Source of the DNA: Taklimakanibacter albus
GTDB lineage: Bacteria; Pseudomonadota; Alphaproteobacteria; Rhizobiales; Aestuariivirgaceae
Direction of reading: 5' to 3'
Length of the DNA: 64,000 bases
NCBI RefSeq assembly: GCF_016595235.1
Contig: NZ_JAENHL010000008.1
Coordinates: forward strand, 2,018,914 to 2,082,913
Shown here in pieces: positions 60,075 to 64,000 of the stretch. Each line of letters opens with the position of its first letter. The stretch's first letter is position 1. The notes under the pieces were generated by a model that was not told where the DNA came from, searched no databases, and worked only from the letters and a program-made list of their open reading frames with translations. Made by a program: the position numbers and the translations under genes.

Positions 60075-60263
60075 CTATTCCGGAAATTTCGACACGATGA
60101 CGAACATGACGGTCCCCGCGAGCATGGTGGCGAAGGACCAGGTGTAGAGCGTCAGCGACAGAGGCTGCATCAGCATCAGCACGCCCGCCGCGATGACGAG
60201 GGTCGCGAGATTTTCCCAGGGGCCGCGGCGAAAGCGCATGAAACGGTTCAGAAGATCGCTCAT
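60075..60263 (-). CDS. 62-aa membrane protein embedded in the ABC operon
   Basis: A small protein with two hydrophobic segments, NLATLVIAAGVLMLMQPLSL (about residues 18-37) and TWSFATMLAGTVMFVIV (about 41-57), and a basic N terminus (MSDLLNRFMRFRRG), so both ends are probably cytoplasmic. It overlaps the permease gene by 4 bp. The rhizobial glycerol transporter (glpSTPQUV) also encodes a small membrane protein, but this sequence does not look like the GlpU/DUF2160 text that I remember. It may stabilise the permease complex. Confidence 0.8.
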   Translation of the reverse strand: MSDLLNRFMRFRRGPWENLATLVIAAGVLMLMQPLSLTLYTWSFATMLAGTVMFVIVSKFPE

Positions 60264-61216
60264 TTGCGCACCGCGCCGAAGGTGATGCCGCGCAGGAGAT
60301 GCTTGCGCAGCAGCACGGTGAAGACGAGCAGCGGCACCAGGAACAATGTGGTGCCGGCGCCGACCGCCGGCCAGTCCATGCCGCCCTCGCCGATGATGGT
60401 CGGGATGAAGGGCGGCGCGGTCTGCGCCTCGCCGGAGGTGAGCAGCACCGCGAAGGCATATTCGTTCCAGGCGAAGATCAGGCAGAAGATCGCGGTGGCG
60501 GCGATGCCGGTCGCGGCCTGCGGCAGCACGACCTTGAAGAAGGCATGCAGCCGCGTATAGCCGTCGATCATCGCCGCCTCCTCATATTCGCGGGGAATCT
60601 CGTCGATGAAGCCTTTGAGCAGCCAGACGGCGAGCGAGACGTTGACCGCGGTATAGAGCAGGATCATGCCGAGCGCGGTGTCGGAGAGGCCGAGCTTGCG
60701 GTACATGAGATAGATGGGAATGGCGACCGCGATCGGCGGCATCATACGGGTCGACAGGATGAAGAACAGGAGATCGTCGGCAAGCGGGATGCGGAAGCGC
60801 GAGAAGGCATAGGCCGACAGCACGCCGAGCGAGACGGCAAAGAAGGTCGAGCCGAAGGCGATGACGAGCGAGTTCCAGAAGCGTGGCACATAGTTGGAGG
60901 GCCCCGCGATCACCATGTCGCGCTTGCGGGTGATCTCGTCACAGATCGTCTGCGGCGGGCCCAGCGACTGGATATACTCTTGGGTCTGCCGCGTGCGGGT
61001 GGTGAAGAGATTGCAGTAGCCTTCGAGCGATGGCGCGAAGACGATCTTGGGTGGGTAGGCGATCGAATCGGGCGGCGTCTTGAAGCCGGTCATCAGGATC
61101 CAGGCGAGCGGGATCATCGAGACGAGCGCATAGAGGATCACGATGGCGCCGGCGATCCGCTTCGACAAGGGCGAAGGCGCGACGACAGAGTGTGCGGTGG
61201 TCAAGGCCTGGCTCAT
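60260..61216 (-). CDS. sugar/polyol ABC transporter permease (MalG-type)
   Basis: A 318-aa membrane protein with six segments. The EAA loop is EYEEAAMIDGYTRLHAFFKVVLPQA near residue 220, and the first segment is RIAGAIVILYALVSMIPLAWILMTG near 22. It has an enlarged periplasmic loop with two Cys (GYCNLFTTRTRQTQEYIQ... and PPQTICDEITRKRDM, near residues 65-105) not usual for MalG-type permeases. ATG 61216 gives an ATGA overlap with the other permease gene. Confidence 0.92.
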   Translation of the reverse strand: MSQALTTAHSVVAPSPLSKRIAGAIVILYALVSMIPLAWILMTGFKTPPDSIAYPPKIVFAPSLEGYCNLFTTRTRQTQEYIQSLGPPQTICDEITRKRDMVIAGPSNYVPRFWNSLVIAFGSTFFAVSLGVLSAYAFSRFRIPLADDLLFFILSTRMMPPIAVAIPIYLMYRKLGLSDTALGMILLYTAVNVSLAVWLLKGFIDEIPREYEEAAMIDGYTRLHAFFKVVLPQAATGIAATAIFCLIFAWNEYAFAVLLTSGEAQTAPPFIPTIIGEGGMDWPAVGAGTTLFLVPLLVFTVLLRKHLLRGITFGAVRK

Positions 61217-62166
61217 CTCTGCTTCACCCGGTTGAGCGCCTTCACATAGATATTGGCGAGGCCGAAGACGGCGACGAAAAGAATGATGGCGAAGGCCGAG
61301 GAATAGCCGGTCCGCCATTTCTCGAAGGCCTCGCGCTTGAGCGTGATCGAGGCGACCTCGGTGGTCGAGCCCGGACCACCGCCGGTCAGGAGATTGACCA
61401 TGTCGAACATCTTGAAGTTTTCGATGCCGCGGAACAGAACCGCGAGCATGATGAAAGGCAGCGCCATGGGCAGCGTGATCGACCAGAATTGCCGCCAGAG
61501 CGAGGCGCGATCGACCTCGGCCGCCTCATAGATGTAATCGGGAATGGAGCGAAGCCCGGCGAGGCAGATCAGCATCACATAAGGCGTCCACATCCAGGTA
61601 TCGACGATGATGATCGACCAGGGCGACAGGTTGACCGAGCCCAGCATTTCAAAGGAAGAAGGCTCGATGCCGGTGAAGAAGGAGACGATGCTGTTGAAGA
61701 GCCCGATCTGCGGCTGATAGAGGAACTTCCAGAAATTGCCGACCACCGCCGGCGACAGCATCATCGGAACGAGGATGATGGTCGTCCAGAAGGCGTGGCC
61801 GCGGAATTTGCGGTCGATGAGATAAGCGAGGCCGAAGCCTATCAGCGTCTGCAGCAGGATGGTCCAGAAGACGAAATGCGCCGTCGCCTGCATCGCCGCC
61901 CAGACATCGGGCGAGCCCAATATGTCGCGATACCATTTCGTGCCGACATAGGTGATCGGCCGGTTCGGGCGATTAGCCTGATAGTTGGTGAAGGAGAGAT
62001 AGATCGTCCAGATCAGCGGAAAGATGTTGATGGCGAGCAGGAGGACCATGGTCGGCGCGATGAAAGCCCATGCGATCGCCTTGTCGGAAAGACCGCGGAT
62101 GCGCCGCGTCCTTGCGGGTGCGGTGATCCTCCGCAATGTTCCTTCCTCGGTGCTGGCCATGGTCAT
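61213..62166 (-). CDS. sugar/polyol ABC transporter permease (MalF-type)
   Basis: A 317-aa membrane protein with six segments. The first is KAIAWAFIAPTMVLLLAINIFPLIWTIYLSF near residue 28, and the EAA loop is YIYEAAEVDRASLWRQFWSITLPMA near 215. ATG 62166 or 62160. The frame runs upstream into repeat family E, which is not expected to be translated. It forms the channel with the MalG-type partner. Confidence 0.92.
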   Translation of the reverse strand: MTMASTEEGTLRRITAPARTRRIRGLSDKAIAWAFIAPTMVLLLAINIFPLIWTIYLSFTNYQANRPNRPITYVGTKWYRDILGSPDVWAAMQATAHFVFWTILLQTLIGFGLAYLIDRKFRGHAFWTTIILVPMMLSPAVVGNFWKFLYQPQIGLFNSIVSFFTGIEPSSFEMLGSVNLSPWSIIIVDTWMWTPYVMLICLAGLRSIPDYIYEAAEVDRASLWRQFWSITLPMALPFIMLAVLFRGIENFKMFDMVNLLTGGGPGSTTEVASITLKREAFEKWRTGYSSAFAIILFVAVFGLANIYVKALNRVKQR

Positions 62167-62197
62167 TTCCGCACGCTCGTTGAAATCCCGCTCAACC

Positions 62198-62296
62198 GTC
62201 ACCCCGGCGAAAGCCGGGGCCCATTGAACCGGTGCAGCTTGAAGAGCGCCGCCCGGTTCTTTCACTTGAATGGGTCCCGGCTTTCGCCGGGATGAC
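62198..62296. repeat. dispersed inverted repeat family E copy 2 (99 bp)
   Basis: The ends are GTCACCCCGGCGAAAGCC and GGCTTTCGCCGGGATGAC, with the same CCGGTTCTTTC core as 53721-53820. It lies between the binding-protein gene and the MalF-type permease gene, 13 bp behind the former on the coding strand. Confidence 0.85.
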
Positions 62297-62309
62297 AGCC
62301 GTACTGTTG

Positions 62310-63641
62310 CTAGTTGTTGATCTTGCCTTCTTCCTTGAAGGTCTCGGTCCAGTCGACGATCAGCTTGTCGAGCGCCTCCTTGGCGGTGCCCTGGTCGGCG
62401 ACGACATAGTCATGCAGGCGTTTCTGCATGGCCTGGAGGAGCGAGGCATAAGCGGGCTCCTGCCAGAAGTCCTGAACCCCCGCCATCGCTTCGAGGAACT
62501 GGCCGGCGAAGGGCTGCGAGTCCTTGAAGGACGGGTCGTTCAGCACCGCGTTCAGGCAGGAATAGCCGCCGAGCGACCACCACTTCTTCTGCACATCGGG
62601 CTGCGCAAACCATTTGATGTAAGCGAGCGCGCCGTCCATGTTGTCGGTATTGGCGACGACCGAGATGCCCTGGCCGCCGAGCGTCGAGGCGGCGACCTTC
62701 TGGGCCGGATTGACGAAGAAGCCGACATGCTCGCCGCCGACCTTCTCGTCCTTGTACATGCCCGGCATGAAAGCGAACCAGTTCATCATCATGGCGACCT
62801 GGCCCGATTTGAACGCGTCGAGGCCCTCGCCCATATAGCTGTCGGTGTAGCCGGGCGGCGTGCAGCATTTGTAGAGCGACTTGTAGAATTCGAGACCCTT
62901 GACCGCGTCATCCGAGTTGACGGCGCCTTCCATGCGGTAGGAGCCGGGCTCCGTCTCATATTTGAAACCGAAGGAATAGAGCGCCGAGGTGGCGCCCATG
63001 GTGATGCCTTCCGACGCCCGCTCGGTGAAGATCGCCGCGCCATAGACCTTCTTGCCGTCGATGTCGCGGCCCTGGAAGAATTCCGCCACTTGCTTGAGCT
63101 CGTCCCAGGTTTTGGGGACGCTGAGATCGCGGTTGTATTTCGCCTTGAACTCGGCCTGAAGCTCGGGCCTCGCGAACCAGTCCTTGCGGTAGAACCAGCC
63201 ATTGGCGTCGCCCATCGCCGGCAGCGCCCAGTAATTCGGCGTGCCCTTGGGCCAGGTCGAATAGGCATAGACGGTCGCCGGCGCGAAGTCCGACATCTTG
63301 ATTCCTTCCTTGTCGAAGAAATCATTGAGCTTCACGTAATTGCCGTTCTCGGCGGCGCCGCCGATCCATTGCGAGTCGCCGATCAGCAGGTCGCAGAGCT
63401 TGCCGCCCGAATTCATCTCGTTGAGCATGCGGTCGGCGAAATTCGGCCAGGGCACGAATTCGAATTTCATGGTGATGCCGGATTGCTTCTCGAAATCCTT
63501 GGAGAGTTCGACAAGCGCGTTGGCCGGGTCCCAGGCGGCCCAGCACAAGGTCAGATCCGCGGCTTCGGCCTTCGACTGGCCGACGGCGGCGACAAAAGCG
63601 GCGAGACCCAGCGCCGCTGCAGGCTTCAGCAATGTCTTCAT
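62310..63641 (-). CDS. sugar/polyol ABC transporter substrate-binding protein
   Basis: A 443-aa extracytoplasmic solute-binding protein (family 1, MalE-like): Sec signal MKTLLKPAAALGLAAFVAAVGQSKAEA, then LTLCWAAWDPANALVELSKDFEKQSG, FVPWPNFADRMLNEM near residue 63, GWFYRKDW near 147, and GEGLDAFKSGQVAMMMNWFAFMPG near 280. Cys pairs (LTLCW, KLCDLL, YKCCTPPG) suggest disulfides. It heads a ten-gene operon that ends in dhaK, so the ligand is likely dihydroxyacetone, glycerol or a related polyol or ketose (inference). Confidence 0.92.
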   Translation of the reverse strand: MKTLLKPAAALGLAAFVAAVGQSKAEAADLTLCWAAWDPANALVELSKDFEKQSGITMKFEFVPWPNFADRMLNEMNSGGKLCDLLIGDSQWIGGAAENGNYVKLNDFFDKEGIKMSDFAPATVYAYSTWPKGTPNYWALPAMGDANGWFYRKDWFARPELQAEFKAKYNRDLSVPKTWDELKQVAEFFQGRDIDGKKVYGAAIFTERASEGITMGATSALYSFGFKYETEPGSYRMEGAVNSDDAVKGLEFYKSLYKCCTPPGYTDSYMGEGLDAFKSGQVAMMMNWFAFMPGMYKDEKVGGEHVGFFVNPAQKVAASTLGGQGISVVANTDNMDGALAYIKWFAQPDVQKKWWSLGGYSCLNAVLNDPSFKDSQPFAGQFLEAMAGVQDFWQEPAYASLLQAMQKRLHDYVVADQGTAKEALDKLIVDWTETFKEEGKINN

Positions 63642-64000
63642 GAGGTTTCTCCCGTTTTCATCCGCATCCGGGCGCCGGATGGCGACCCGTCATGCGCTCC
63701 GGCCGTGACCCGCAGAGGCACACGGCCGAATTCTTGTTTAGTTATTTTGTTTATTGATATTCCAATTACTAAACAATGCAAGCGGGTAACAGTGCATATG
63801 CGAAGACATATCTGTTGCAGAGCGGGAAGATACTGAATTTATTGTTTAGTATTTGTTTAGCAAACGGGCCGCTGCGCTAAACTGGAAGCCGTCGCCTCTT
63901 GCCGGCCCTGTCGCTTCGCCGGAAATGCGGCGAGGCGGGAACGCGATCCGGTTTTCCCGCGTATATAGGGGTGAACCTTCAGCCGCCCGGAGTTCATACC
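63642..64000. promoter_or_regulatory. upstream region of the transport-dha operon with an array of TTGTTTAG-type sites
   Basis: 359 bp without a gene that I can support. Five copies of a 9-bp motif occur: TTGTTTAGT at 63734-63742, TTGTTTATT at 63747-63755, its inverse ACTAAACAA at 63768-63776, TTGTTTAGT at 63842-63850 and TTGTTTAGC at 63853-63861. The stretch 63730-63865 is AT-rich, unlike its surroundings, and probably holds the operon promoter with repressor sites. A regulator gene may lie beyond the right edge. Confidence 0.6.

Noticed and set aside
1-64000. tRNA, rRNA, riboswitch or origin of replication
   Set aside because: Scanning by eye for tRNA-like arms, rRNA cores and known riboswitch cores gave nothing convincing; a covariance-model search would be needed to exclude small RNAs.

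Overview
The window is high-GC DNA from an alphaproteobacterium, most likely of the order Hyphomicrobiales (Rhizobiales). The evidence is the gene content (imelysin/bacterioferritin iron cluster, MclA/MtkAB serine-cycle enzymes, many ABC uptake systems, dihydroxyacetone kinase fed by its own PTS proteins) and several intergenic repeat types that I know from rhizobial genomes. It is dense chromosomal metabolic DNA. I recognise no phage, no complete insertion sequence, no CRISPR array, and no tRNA or rRNA gene.

Left part (1-20 kb): a formamidase-like enzyme with two peptide-type ABC ATPases (33-2904). Next come an Rrf2 regulator, a tiny unknown protein and the sulfate importer sbp-cysT-cysW-cysA (2944-7770). 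On the minus strand is a long iron module, read from 15677 down to 7789: a Cys-rich unknown protein, imelysin, an orphan IS3-OrfA-like HTH protein, bfd, bfr, a multicopper oxidase, a di-heme DUF1111 protein, a second imelysin-like protein and a DUF1513 propeller. Its upstream region carries two inverted repeats of the kind bound by iron regulators. Then follow a KDG kinase, an Omp25-type barrel, a KDGal kinase and a GntR regulator.

Middle part (19-39 kb): a sugar ABC importer with two permeases plus a beta-hydroxyacid dehydrogenase (19716-25399). A partial serine cycle follows: mclA on one side of an orphan LuxR-type regulator and sgaA-mtkA-mtkB on the other (25602-30985). Two exported alpha/beta hydrolases (31054 and 37354) share a 36-bp promoter-like element. 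They flank a TauE permease, a FixJ-like regulator and a TetR-controlled EmrAB efflux pump.

Right part (39-64 kb): a DMT exporter with an Lrp regulator; the whole homogentisate pathway (hppD, maiA, hmgA, fahA) with Lrp and MarR regulators; a MerR-VIT/vWA operon with a long inverted repeat over its ribosome binding site; a sugar ABC operon whose ATPase gene carries an in-frame amber codon; and a GntR regulator. The window ends with a large minus-strand operon joining an ABC importer (two different ATPases, a 62-aa membrane protein, two permeases, one binding protein) to dhaL, dhaM, a private HPr, a private Enzyme I and dhaK.

At least six families of hairpin-forming repeats lie between genes, often inside operons. 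In three of the four complete ABC operons one sits directly behind the binding-protein gene. No searches were run: family calls rest on reading the translations, and regulator-site pairings are inferences.
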